Assembly: GCA_019240215.1 (NCBI GenBank)
Contig: JAFAYQ010000031.1
Location: 1 to 39,213, forward strand
Direction of reading: 5' to 3'
DNA: 39,213 nucleotides
DNA from: Actinomycetota bacterium
GTDB lineage: Bacteria > Actinomycetota > Actinomycetes > Streptosporangiales > Streptosporangiaceae
How positions within the stretch are numbered: position 1 is the stretch's first letter; every line of letters begins with the position of its first letter. Below the pieces are notes generated by a model that was not told the DNA's origin, did no database searches, and saw only the letters and a program-made list of their open reading frames with translations. Position numbers and translations under genes: made by a program. Shown in pieces: positions 23,512 through 31,410 of the stretch.

Positions 23512-24597
23512 ATGCCGCGTGAAGAACTGGAAGCGATCCTGCTCGTCGGGGGCAAGGGGACCAGGCTCCGGCCGCTGACCCTGTCCGCGCCCAAGCCGCT
23601 GCTGCCGACGGCCGGGGTGCCGTTCCTGCGCCACCAGTTCGCGCGGGCGGCCGCGGCCGGCGTCACCCATCTGGTGCTGGCCACCTCCTACCGGGCCGAG
23701 ATGTTCCGGGCGGCGTTCGGGGACGGGTCGGCCCTCGGCCTGTCCATCGACTACGTCTACGAGGAGGTCGCGCTGGGCACCGGCGGCGGCATCCGCAACG
23801 CGGCCAGCCTGCTGCGCTCGGGCCCCGACGACCCGGTGGTGATCCTCAACGGCGACGTGCTGTCCGGTCACGACCTCGGTGCCCAGCTCGACGTGCACCG
23901 CAAGGCCGAGGCCGCCGTCACCCTGCACCTGGTCGAGGTGCCGGACCCGGCCGCGTTCGGCTGCGTGCCGACCGACGCGGCCGGGCGGGTCACCGCGTTC
24001 CTGGAGAAGACCCCGCACCCGGTCACCAACCAGATCAACGCCGGCTGCTACGTGTTCACCCGCTCGGTCATCGACGCGATCCCGGCCGGCCGGGTGGTCT
24101 CGGTCGAGCGTGAGACGTTCCCCGGCCTGATCGGGAGCGGCCAGACCGTGATGGGCTACGTGGAGACCGCCTACTGGCTCGACCTCGGCACCCCGGCCGC
24201 GTTCGTGCAGGGCTCCAGCGATCTGGTCCAGGGCAAGCTGGCCTCGCCCGCGCTGCCCGGCCCGGTCGGCCCCTATCTGGCCCTGCCCGGCGCCACCGTG
24301 GCCGACGGTGCCACCGTGGACGGCGGCACCACCGTCGGGGCCCGCGCCCACATCGAGGCGGGGGCCGAGGTGCACGGCAGCGTGCTGTTCGACGGCGCCC
24401 GGGTCGGCGCGGGCGCGGTCGTCCGCGACAGCGTCCTCGGGGCCGGCGCCCAGATCGCCGAGGGGGCCGTGATCGACACCGCCGTCATCGGCGACCGGGC
24501 CGTCATCGGCAGCGGCAACGAGCTGGCCAAGGGCGTCCGGGTCTGGCCCGACGTGCGGCTGGACCCGACCTCGATCCGGTTCTCCTCCGACGCCTGA
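23512..24597 (+). CDS. Sugar-nucleotide pyrophosphorylase (mannose-1-P guanylyltransferase-like)
   Basis: A 361-residue nucleotidyltransferase. The N-terminal catalytic domain has LLVGGKGTRLRPLTLSAPKPLLPTAG (the GGxGTRxxPLT..KP signature), LNGDV for metal and substrate, FLEKT, and NAGCYVF. From about residue 255 a left-handed beta-helix is visible as hexapeptide repeats (ATVADGATVDGGTTVGARAHIEAGAEV). It makes an NDP-sugar from a sugar-1-phosphate. Synteny with Rv3264c and nearby manB favour GDP-mannose; glucose-1-P or other substrates cannot be excluded. It ends 1 bp before the glycosylase start, so the two are coupled. Confidence 0.9.
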   Translation: MPREELEAILLVGGKGTRLRPLTLSAPKPLLPTAGVPFLRHQFARAAAAGVTHLVLATSYRAEMFRAAFGDGSALGLSIDYVYEEVALGTGGGIRNAASLLRSGPDDPVVILNGDVLSGHDLGAQLDVHRKAEAAVTLHLVEVPDPAAFGCVPTDAAGRVTAFLEKTPHPVTNQINAGCYVFTRSVIDAIPAGRVVSVERETFPGLIGSGQTVMGYVETAYWLDLGTPAAFVQGSSDLVQGKLASPALPGPVGPYLALPGATVADGATVDGGTTVGARAHIEAGAEVHGSVLFDGARVGAGAVVRDSVLGAGAQIAEGAVIDTAVIGDRAVIGSGNELAKGVRVWPDVRLDPTSIRFSSDA

Positions 24598-24598
24598 C

Positions 24599-25657
24599 AT
24601 GACCCTCCAGGCCGTCCCCCCGGCCCAGGACCCGTCCCCACCCCCCGAGTCCCAGCCGCCCCTCGCGCCCCAGCCACCCCGCGAGCCCTCCGCGGCTCAG
24701 CCACCCCCCGCGCCCCACCAGCCCCCGAAGCCCCGCCAGTCCCAAGAGGCACTGGTACGCGAGTGGCGGGCGCCGTTCCCGATCAGCGTCCGCCTGAGCC
24801 TGTCGGTCCACGCCCGCGGCGGCGGCGATCCCACCTACCGCATCGACGCCGCCGGCGCCGTCTGGCGCACCTCGCTGACCCCGAACGGCCCCGCCACTCT
24901 CCGGGTCCTGCCCGAGCGCGGCCTCGACATCGCGGCCGCCGCCTGGGGCCCGGGCGCGGCCTGGCTGCTGGACACGCTGCCGGAACAGCTCGGCGCCGCC
25001 GACCAGCGCGACGGCTTCGACCCGGCCCCGCACCCGCTGGTCCGCGAACTGGCCGCCCGCCACCCCGGCCTGCGCATCGGCCGCAGCCTGCGGGTGATGG
25101 AAGCCCTGGTCCCGGCCGTGCTGGAACAGAAGGTGGTCAGCCTCGAGGCCCACCGGGCCTGGCGCATCCTGCTGACCAAGTTCGGCATCCCGGCCCCCGG
25201 CCCGGCTCCGCGCGGGATGCGGGTGTTCCCGCCGCCGCGGGTGTGGGCGCGGATCCCGTCCTGGGAGTGGCACGGGGCCGGCGTCGAGATGGTCCGGGCC
25301 CGCACGATCGGCCGCGCCTGCGGCGTCGCCGGTCGCCTCGAAGAGATCGTCACCCTCGGTCCCGCCGAGGCCAGCCGCCGCCTCCAGCTGCTGCCCGGCA
25401 TCGGCGTCTGGACCGCGGCCGAAGCCATGCAACGGGCGTTCGGCGACCCCGACGCGGTCTCGGTCGGCGACTACAACCTGCCCAAGCTGGTCGGCTGGGC
25501 CCTGGCCGGCCAGCGCGTCGACGACGACGGCATGCTCGAGCTGCTGGCCCCGTTCGCCGGCCACCGCTACCGCGTCACCCGCCTGCTCGAATTCAGCGGC
25601 CTGCGCCCACCCCGCCGCGGCCCCCGCATGTCCGTCCGCGACTACCGCCACTTCTGA
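24599..25657 (+). CDS. HhH-GPD DNA glycosylase (AlkA-like 3-methyladenine type)
   Basis: A 352-residue protein: residues about 1-48 are Pro-rich and disordered, then an AlkA-like fold. The helix-hairpin-helix is LQLLPGIGVWTAAEAM, followed by the catalytic Asp in DAVSVGDYNLPKLV. The earlier VMEALVPAVLEQKVV matches the family helix with the conserved QKV. It removes alkylated bases during base-excision repair. There is no Cys4 Fe-S loop of the MutY/Nth type. It is translationally linked to the pyrophosphorylase gene, an unusual pairing for a repair enzyme. Confidence 0.9.
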   Translation: MTLQAVPPAQDPSPPPESQPPLAPQPPREPSAAQPPPAPHQPPKPRQSQEALVREWRAPFPISVRLSLSVHARGGGDPTYRIDAAGAVWRTSLTPNGPATLRVLPERGLDIAAAAWGPGAAWLLDTLPEQLGAADQRDGFDPAPHPLVRELAARHPGLRIGRSLRVMEALVPAVLEQKVVSLEAHRAWRILLTKFGIPAPGPAPRGMRVFPPPRVWARIPSWEWHGAGVEMVRARTIGRACGVAGRLEEIVTLGPAEASRRLQLLPGIGVWTAAEAMQRAFGDPDAVSVGDYNLPKLVGWALAGQRVDDDGMLELLAPFAGHRYRVTRLLEFSGLRPPRRGPRMSVRDYRHF

Positions 25658-25714
25658 CGGCGCCCGGCGCCACGGGTCGGCTCCCGTCGGCCGGACCACG
25701 TGTGCCCTCAATCT

Positions 25715-25776
25715 CCCGTGACCGGACAGCACCCCGCCGTACTCCGGTGCCCGCTCCGGTACCGGTCCCGCTCACA
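25715..25776. repeat. Dispersed 62-bp repeat C, copy 1
   Basis: Begins CCCGTGACCGGACAGCACCC and ends CCGGTCCCGCTCACA. It recurs at 37576-37638 with one substitution and one inserted G. It contains the palindrome CCGGTACCGG. The location is 57 bp after the glycosylase stop. Confidence 0.85.
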
Positions 25777-25789
25777 CCGTCACCCGATC

Positions 25790-26060
25790 ACCCCTGACCG
25801 CCCGCCACCCGTGATCGCCGGCCGGCACTGACCACGCGCCACCCGTGACCGCCGACCGGCACTGACCACCTGCCGGCACTGACCGCCCGCCGCCCTTGAC
25901 CGTCCGTCGGCACTGACCAGGCGCCACCCGTGATCGCCGACCGGCCCCGACCACCTGCCGGCCCCGACCACCTGCCGGCCCCGACCGCCCGCCGCCCTTG
26001 ACCGTCCGTCGGCACTGACCAGGCGCCACCTTTGACCGCCGACCGCACTGACCGCCCGCC
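25790..26060. repeat. Degenerate minisatellite
   Basis: Imperfect tandem units of about 17-30 bp built on CACTGACC, CGCCACCCGTGA and ACCTGCCGGC. An exact 48-bp segment occurs at 25881-25928 and again at 25983-26030. Open frames on both strands here are repeat translations without protein character. Confidence 0.8.
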
Positions 26061-26102
26061 GCCCCGACCCCCGCTGGCCCTGGCGTCCCGCCGAACTCTC
26101 AT

Positions 26103-26238
26103 GTCACACGCACCTCAGCACTACGTGAGTGCCCCTGATTGGGGAAGGCTTTTAGGCAGCATTTGCGCAAAAGTCTTCCTTAATCGCAAGTACCCCCTCG
26201 GCGCTGTGGCCCAGGGGCTTGGTGTGACTTCAGGGGCA
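26103..26238. other. Unusual folded element, lower in G+C, between convergent genes
   Basis: GATTGGGGAAGGCTTTT (26137-26153) pairs as RNA with AAAAGTCTTCCTTAATC (26169-26185) over 17 bp including three G-U pairs. TGCCCCTGA (26130-26138) complements TCAGGGGCA (26230-26238) and also CAGGGGC at 26212-26218; GTCACAC (26103-26109) complements GTGTGAC (26222-26228). Some of these pairings cross. No known RNA family is recognised. The remaining sequence to 26359 shows nothing else. Confidence 0.4.
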
Positions 26239-26359
26239 GGTGGGGCGCGCGCGGGGAGCAGGACGGATCCGGAGCGGGCACCGAAGTACGGCGGGGTGCT
26301 GGCCGGTCACGGGAAAAACGGCGACCGATGCTGCCGGCGACCGGGTACCGAGAGCGTTG

Positions 26360-27370
26360 CTACGGGGCCGAGCTGCCCTGGTCGGGCTGGGGGAGGGGGC
26401 CGCTGCCGCGCGGGTAATCCGGGCCGTCGTATTCGCCCCAGGCGCGCTGGACGGTGCGGATCGAGGGGTCGGTGTCGTCGATCCGGGACTCCTGGAAGAT
26501 GTCGGGTTCCAGGTAGATGACGTGCGCGATCGGCAGGACCTTGCGGACGCGGCTTTCGGCCGCGTCGATGCCGCGCACGACCTGTTCGCCCGAGGCGTCG
26601 GCCCGGATCGCGATCTTGGCCGCGATCAGCAGCGAATCCGGGCTCAGGTGGACCGTGCGCATGTGGATGACCCGTTCCACCTCGGGGCCGTTGACCAGCG
26701 CGGTCACGATCGTCTTCTCGGCCTCGTCGCTGGCCGCCTCGCCGATCAGCAGGCTCTGGGTCTCCCGGCCGACCACGAACGCCACGCAGGCCAGCAGGAT
26801 GCCGATCGCCACCGAGCCGCCGCCGTCCCAGGCCTCGTTACCGGTCAGCTCGGACAGCAGCACCCCGGCGAACGCGAACAGCAGGCCGAGCAGGGCGGCG
26901 GTGTCCTCCAGCAGGGTCACGATCAGGTCGGGCTCCTTGACCCGGCGGATGAACGTGATCCAGCTGCGCCCGCGCCGCAGCTTGCCGGCCTCCTTGACCG
27001 AGACCCGCAGCGAGGAGCCTTCGAGCACGAAAGAAAGGGCCAGCACGCCGTAGGCGATCCAGGGGGTGGTCAGCGCCTCCGGGTGCATGATCTTGTGCAC
27101 GCCGTCGTAGATGGAGTAGGCGCCGCCGACCGCGAACAGCACCACCGACACCAGGAAGCCGTAGAAGTAGCGTTCGCGGCCGAAGCCGAACGGGTGCTCC
27201 TCGGTCTCGGCCCGGTCGGCCCGGGCCCGGCCGACCAGCAGCAGCACCTGGTCGCTGCAGTCGGCCAGCGAGTGCACGAACTCGGCCAGCAGCGAGGCCG
27301 AGCCGGTGAGCAGGAACGCGATCAGCTTGGCGACGGCGATGCCGACGTTGGCGCCCAGCGCCGCCAGCAC
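26360..27370 (-). CDS. Cation diffusion facilitator family transporter; true start uncertain
   Basis: At least 336 residues. Membrane helices are visible at ANVGIAVAKLIAFLLTGSASLLAEFVHSLADCSDQVLLLVG (TM1-2 with the HSLADCSDQ metal-site segment), YFYGFLVSVVLFAVGGAYSIYDG, IAYGVLALSFVLEG, TALLGLLFAFAGVLLSELTG and VAIGILLACVAFVVG. A cytoplasmic domain with the EVERVIHMRTVHLSPDSLLIAAKIAI pattern follows. It probably exports Zn2+, Fe2+ or Mn2+ in exchange for protons. The GTG at 27370 lacks a ribosome binding site and trims TM1. The frame continues upstream to an ATC codon at 27493 with a well-placed GGAAGGA, giving IKTHDKPREHARAG... and a KKKQR segment before TM1. Confidence 0.85.
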   Translation of the reverse strand: MLAALGANVGIAVAKLIAFLLTGSASLLAEFVHSLADCSDQVLLLVGRARADRAETEEHPFGFGRERYFYGFLVSVVLFAVGGAYSIYDGVHKIMHPEALTTPWIAYGVLALSFVLEGSSLRVSVKEAGKLRRGRSWITFIRRVKEPDLIVTLLEDTAALLGLLFAFAGVLLSELTGNEAWDGGGSVAIGILLACVAFVVGRETQSLLIGEAASDEAEKTIVTALVNGPEVERVIHMRTVHLSPDSLLIAAKIAIRADASGEQVVRGIDAAESRVRKVLPIAHVIYLEPDIFQESRIDDTDPSIRTVQRAWGEYDGPDYPRGSGPLPQPDQGSSAP

Positions 27371-27516
27371 CGCCAGCAGGCTGCCGGACCGCTGTTTCTT
27401 CTTCCGGCCGGGTTGGCCGGATGACCCCGGCGGACCCGCCTGGTCGCCGTCGCCGGCGCGGGCGTGCTCGCGCGGCTTGTCGTGAGTTTTGATGCCCGCT
27501 TCCTTCCGGTCGGCGC

Positions 27517-28668
27517 CTAGGAAATCCGCTCCTTCAGGTCCTGGATGATTTCGATCGGCGTCGGGTCTACACCGGAGGCGATGCCCAGATAAACGGTGGC
27601 GTAATCAATGAGCCCCACCACACTGGCGAACCGCTGCAGCGGTTGTTCCCCGGTCATCGCCAGCTCGCTGACCCGCACCCCGCGCTCGGAGGCGAGCTCG
27701 GCCGACGCCGCCCGGCGCCGGGCCACCTGCGGGTGCTCGGCCGGGTCGGCCAGCAGCACCAGCCGCTGGGGGAAGCCGGACCGGGCCTCGAGCTGGGCTC
27801 CGGGTGCGAACGGGCCGTCCAGCGCCACCACCTGGTTGTGGTTGGCCTCCGGCAGCTCACCGGGGATGCCCGGGTACTTGGCGTTCTCGTTGAGCTGGGC
27901 CGCGAACCGCTTGGCGGCCACCCCCGCCAGCGGCGAGCTGCCCCAGATGACCGGCAGCGTGCCCAGCAGGTCGAGGGCCAGCGACTTGCCCGGGTTGACG
28001 AACGACTCGCTGGTCGGGCGGCACTGGTACGCGATCTCTTCCAGGGTGGCGGCGGTGGCTTCGTAGCCGTCCGCGCCGACCTCGACGATGCCGATCTGCT
28101 CGGCCACCGCGATCAGCGGTATCGACAGCCCCCACAGCGTCGACCGGGGCATCCCGGCCGATTTGACCGGGATGAACGGCGCCCGCGCCTGGGTGGCGAT
28201 GTCGGCCAGCGGCGAGCCGGCCGCGCCCACCCCGACCAGGTGGCAGCCGCGGCGGGCGGCCTCGGTGGCGGCCCCCAGCGTCTCCTCGGTCGAGCCCGAG
28301 CACGACACCGCGATGACCAGGTCGGCGGCGCCGACCCAGCCCGGCAGCTGGTACCCGTGGGAGGTGACGATCTGGGTGGCGTTGCTGGTGCCGCAGACCG
28401 CCGCCAGCACGTCACCGGCGATGCCGGAACCGCCCATGCCCGCCACCACGATGGCCCGCGGGCGGTCGCCCGCCGTCACCGGCGCCAGGTCGACCTCGCC
28501 GCAGGTGCGGACGGCCGACCGGACCTGGGCGGCCGACGACGCCACCTGGCGGAGCATGCCACCGGGGTCGGCCGCCTCGACCAGCCGGGCGTCGTCCAGC
28601 CGGTCGGCCGCGAACTCGTCGGCCAGCCCGCCGTCGTCCAGCCCGGTCAGGTCACCGCGCTCGCTCAA
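27517..28668 (-). CDS. Bifunctional phosphoglucose/phosphomannose isomerase-like protein (SIS domains)
   Basis: A 383-residue protein with two SIS domains. VVAGMGGSGIAGDVLAAV and VIAVSCSGSTEETLGA are sugar-phosphate-binding loops of domain 1; IWGSSPLAGVAAKRFAAQLNENAKYP and the LPEANHNQVVAL segment are the PGI/PMI signature with the catalytic Glu and His. It should interconvert fructose-6-P with glucose-6-P or mannose-6-P and feed the phosphomannomutase encoded upstream. The TTG at 28668 overlaps the preceding stop (CTTGA), indicating translational coupling. It is 23 bp from the CDF frame's possible start. Confidence 0.9.
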   Translation of the reverse strand: MSERGDLTGLDDGGLADEFAADRLDDARLVEAADPGGMLRQVASSAAQVRSAVRTCGEVDLAPVTAGDRPRAIVVAGMGGSGIAGDVLAAVCGTSNATQIVTSHGYQLPGWVGAADLVIAVSCSGSTEETLGAATEAARRGCHLVGVGAAGSPLADIATQARAPFIPVKSAGMPRSTLWGLSIPLIAVAEQIGIVEVGADGYEATAATLEEIAYQCRPTSESFVNPGKSLALDLLGTLPVIWGSSPLAGVAAKRFAAQLNENAKYPGIPGELPEANHNQVVALDGPFAPGAQLEARSGFPQRLVLLADPAEHPQVARRRAASAELASERGVRVSELAMTGEQPLQRFASVVGLIDYATVYLGIASGVDPTPIEIIQDLKERIS

Positions 28669-28847
28669 GCATCCACTCCCGGCTTGCGGGCCTCGTCCAC
28701 CAGCAGCACGGGAATGTCGTCCCGGACCGGGTAGGCGTACCCGCACTCACCGGTGCAGACCAGCTCGCTGGCCTCGTTGTCGGCTCGCAGCTGCCCATGG
28801 CAGTTCGGGCAGGCCAGAATGTCCAGCAGCCAGTCGTCGAGCTTCAC
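28665..28847 (-). CDS. Trm112-family zinc-ribbon protein
   Basis: A 60-residue protein beginning LDDWLLDILACPNCHGQL, with CxxC, then CTGEC, and YAYPVRDDIPVLLVDEA, the normal Trm112/YcaR pattern. In eukaryotes and archaea Trm112 activates methyltransferases; bacterial roles are unproven. The gene sits between manB and the PGI/PMI gene in a tight operon and overlaps the latter by 4 bp. Confidence 0.9.
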   Translation of the reverse strand: MKLDDWLLDILACPNCHGQLRADNEASELVCTGECGYAYPVRDDIPVLLVDEARKPGVDA

Positions 28848-28872
28848 GCCTTCTCCTTTGCTCAGGGCTCTG

Positions 28873-30246
28873 TCAGGGCCGGGAGGTGCCGCGGACCAGC
28901 CCCAGCACCTCGTCCCGCAGGGATTCCATCGTGGCCTGGTCGGCCGCCTCGACGTTGAGCCGCAGCAGCGGCTCGGTGTTCGACGGCCGCAGGTTGAACC
29001 ACCAGTCCGGCGCCTGCACGGTCAGCCCGTCCAGGTCATCGCTGGTTACCCCCGGGCGGCTGGCGTACACCTCGTGCACCTGGGCGGTGATGCCCGCCTG
29101 GTCGGCCACCTCGCTGTTGATCTCGCCGCTGGCGCTGTAGCGGGCGTACTCGGCCAGCAGGGCCGACAACGGGGCATCCTGGTGGCCGAGGGCGGCCAGC
29201 ACGTGCAGCGCCGCCAGCATGCCGCTGTCGGCGAACCAGAAGTCGCGGAAGTAGAAGTGGCCGGAGTGCTCGCCGCCGAAGATCGCGCCGGTCCGGGCCA
29301 TCTCGGCCTTGATGAACGAATGCCCGACCCGGGTGCGGACCGGGGTGCCGCCGTTCTCGGCGATGATCTCGGGCACCGCCCGCGAGGTGATCAGGTTGTG
29401 GATGACGGTCGCGCCCGGCTCACCGGCCAGCTCGCGGGCGGCGATCAGCGCGGTCGGCACCGAGGGGGAGACGATCTCGCCGCGCTCGTCGACCACGAAG
29501 CAGCGGTCGGCGTCGCCGTCGAACGCCAGGCCGATGTCGGCCCCGGTCTCGGTCACCTTGCGCTGCAGGTCGCGCAGGTTCTCGGGGTCGATCGGGTTGG
29601 CCTCGTGGTTGGGGAAGGTGCCGTCCAGCTCGAAGTACATCGGCACCAGGTCGATCGGCAGGCCGGTGAACACGGTCGGCACGGTGTGGCCGGCCATGCC
29701 GTTGCCCGCGTCCACCACGACCTTGAGCGGGCGGATGGCGGACACGTCGACCAGCTTCTTCAGGTGCTCCGCGTAGCCGGTGAGCAGATCCTGGGTCACG
29801 ATGTGACCGGCCGGGCCGGTGGCGGCCGGGACCCCGGCCGCGACCATCTCCTTGAGCTCGGCCAGCCCGGTCTCCTGGCCGACGGGCTTGGCGCCCGCCC
29901 GGCACAGCTTGATGCCGTTGTAGCGGGCCGGGTTGTGGCTGGCGGTGATCATGGCGCCCGGGATGCCGAGCACGCCGCTGGCGTAGTAGAGCATGTCGGT
30001 GGAGCCCAGGCCGCCCGAGATCACCTCGGCGCCCTGGGCGGTCGCGCCCCGGCCGAACGCCTCGGCCAGCGGCGCCGACGACGTCCGCATGTCGTGCACG
30101 GTCACCAGCTGGCGCGCGCCGGTCTGCCGGGCGAAGGCGGCGCCCACCGCTTCGGCTACGTGCTCATCCAGATCGTCGGGCACGACCCCACGGATGTCGT
30201 ACGCCTTGAAGATCTCCGCCAACTCACCCACACCCACTGAGCCCAT
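28873..30246 (-). CDS. manB: Phosphomannomutase/phosphoglucomutase
   Basis: A 457-residue alpha-D-phosphohexomutase. Domain 1 opens with IFKAYDIRGVVPDDL, and the phosphoserine loop is MITASHNPARYNGIK. The metal loop is DGDADR, the sugar-binding loop is GGEHSGHFYF, and the phosphate-binding loop is RPSNTEPLLRLN. All five catalytic elements are intact. It converts mannose-6-P to mannose-1-P (or the glucose forms) for GDP-mannose synthesis, cell-wall mannolipids and glycoproteins. It corresponds to Rv3257c. It leads the manB-Trm112-PGI/PMI operon; the ATG at 30246 lacks a strong ribosome binding site, and in-frame GTGs lie a few codons downstream. Confidence 0.95.
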   Translation of the reverse strand: MGSVGVGELAEIFKAYDIRGVVPDDLDEHVAEAVGAAFARQTGARQLVTVHDMRTSSAPLAEAFGRGATAQGAEVISGGLGSTDMLYYASGVLGIPGAMITASHNPARYNGIKLCRAGAKPVGQETGLAELKEMVAAGVPAATGPAGHIVTQDLLTGYAEHLKKLVDVSAIRPLKVVVDAGNGMAGHTVPTVFTGLPIDLVPMYFELDGTFPNHEANPIDPENLRDLQRKVTETGADIGLAFDGDADRCFVVDERGEIVSPSVPTALIAARELAGEPGATVIHNLITSRAVPEIIAENGGTPVRTRVGHSFIKAEMARTGAIFGGEHSGHFYFRDFWFADSGMLAALHVLAALGHQDAPLSALLAEYARYSASGEINSEVADQAGITAQVHEVYASRPGVTSDDLDGLTVQAPDWWFNLRPSNTEPLLRLNVEAADQATMESLRDEVLGLVRGTSRP

Positions 30247-30297
30247 GCGCCCCCGGCGGCGGCGCCCGGCCTCAGAGCCTACCGGTTTGCACCGGTC

Positions 30298-30702
30298 CTA
30301 CGTGGTGGGCTGGCGCCCGGCCGTCTCGGTCGGCGGCTTGGGCTCGGCCGGGGCCGACCGGACCATCCGCAGATGCCGCCGCCGGCCCACTTCCACGCCC
30401 TGGCCGACCGGCTCGGCGCCCGGCGGCCGCCTGGTCTGCTGCTGGGATACCTCGCGGACGGCGTTGGCCAGCGCCTCCAGGTCGTCCACGCTCTGCTGGA
30501 CCGGGTCACCCGGCAGCCGGACCACGTCCCAGCCGCGGGGCACGGTGAGCCGCTCGGCGTGCTTGGCGCACAGGTCGTAGCAGTGCGGCTCGACGTAGGC
30601 GGCCAGCGGGCCCAGCACCGCCGTCGAGTCACGGTAGACGTACGTGAGCGTGTAGACGGGGGGCTGCCTGCATGCGGTGCGCGAGCAGCAACGCGTACTC
30701 AC
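30298..30702 (-). CDS. DUF3499 family protein, putative zinc-binding
   Basis: A 134-residue actinobacterial protein. The N-terminal half is conserved-looking: RCCSRTACRQPPVYTLTYVYRDSTAVLGPLA and EPHCYDLCAKHAERLTVPRGWDVVRL, with cysteines and histidines (C5, C6, C11, then HCYDLC and KH) arranged as a possible zinc knuckle. The second half is variable and basic. The function is unknown. It has the same position as Rv3258c, between manB and a zincin-like gene, and diverges from the latter. The GTG at 30702 follows GAGG about 8 nt upstream. Confidence 0.85.
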   Translation of the reverse strand: MSTRCCSRTACRQPPVYTLTYVYRDSTAVLGPLAAYVEPHCYDLCAKHAERLTVPRGWDVVRLPGDPVQQSVDDLEALANAVREVSQQQTRRPPGAEPVGQGVEVGRRRHLRMVRSAPAEPKPPTETAGRQPTT

Positions 30703-30840
30703 CGACCCACCTCACTCACCTGATCGTCCCGGGCACGCAGACCCGGTGCACCCCGTTGACGGTAGCTGGCCAGGGTCGGTAACGCCACCACCCGGGGCAC
30801 TCTTCACGATCGTGTCTTCGCGACCAGCCGACGCTGGGGA

Positions 30841-30854
30841 TACGCTCGGTAACT
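30841..30854 (+). promoter_or_regulatory. -10 element for the zincin-like gene
   Basis: TACGCT at 30841-30846, 8 nt before the GTG at 30855 and without a Shine-Dalgarno sequence; a leaderless start is likely. The 152-bp space to the divergent DUF3499 gene holds both promoters. Confidence 0.45.
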
Positions 30855-31328
30855 GTGCCAGCCGAACAGAGAAGTTCCGCGGCCGGACGGCGGCGCGTCC
30901 GGCGCCGGGACCGGCACGGGCGCGGCCTGCGCGGCCGCCTCGTCCCGACCGACGTCCCGCTCTACCGCAGCCGCGCGCAGCAGTTCGATGACCTGGTCCT
31001 GGACGCGGTGGCGAGGCTGGAGCCGCGCTGGGAGTCCGAGCTGTCCGGCATCGAGTTCGCGGTCCAGGAAGTGCCGGACGAGGAGATCCAGGGCGAGGAC
31101 CTGGTGCCGGTGCCGCTGGCCCGGATCGACCCCGGTGAGCCGGACCCGAACGCGCGCGGCGGGGCCCATTCGCCGCGGGTCGTGCTCTACCGGCGGCCGC
31201 TGCTGGCCCGGGCCGAGGACGAGGAAGAGCTGAGCGAGCTGATCTTCGACGTGGTCGTCGAGGAGGTCGCCGAGCTACTGGGCCTGGACCCGGACACGAT
31301 CGATCCGGGTTACGCCGACGGGACCTGA
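30855..31328 (+). CDS. Metallopeptidase-family (zincin_1-like) protein with degenerate HExxH
   Basis: A 157-residue protein. Residues about 1-35 are Arg-rich. The body (RAQQFDDLVLDAVARLEPRWESELSGIEFAVQEVP...RVVLYRRPLLARAEDEEELSELIFDVVVEEVAELLGLDPDTID) follows the small zincin_1 fold. At the position where active relatives have HExxH it reads EEVAEL, so zinc-peptidase activity is unlikely. Actinobacterial relatives in this neighbourhood (Rv3259 position) appear to share the loss, as I recall. It converges on whiB2. Confidence 0.82.
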   Translation: MPAEQRSSAAGRRRVRRRDRHGRGLRGRLVPTDVPLYRSRAQQFDDLVLDAVARLEPRWESELSGIEFAVQEVPDEEIQGEDLVPVPLARIDPGEPDPNARGGAHSPRVVLYRRPLLARAEDEEELSELIFDVVVEEVAELLGLDPDTIDPGYADGT

Positions 31329-31410
31329 TCCCGGCGGAACTTCGAGCGGGCGCCCACCCGCCTCGTGCGGGTGCTGACCCGGCAGGGCGCGACAGGGCGC
31401 CCCACCAGGA

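Noticed and set aside
25772..26102. Overlapping minus-strand ORFs with repeated GGRSVPAGG-like residues
   Set aside because: They are translations of the minisatellite in several frames and lack ribosome binding sites.
26032..26520. Plus-strand ORF with MSHAPQHYVSAPDWGRLLG from 26101
   Set aside because: It looks briefly protein-like but runs into antisense of the CDF gene, has no ribosome binding site, and overlaps the folded element.
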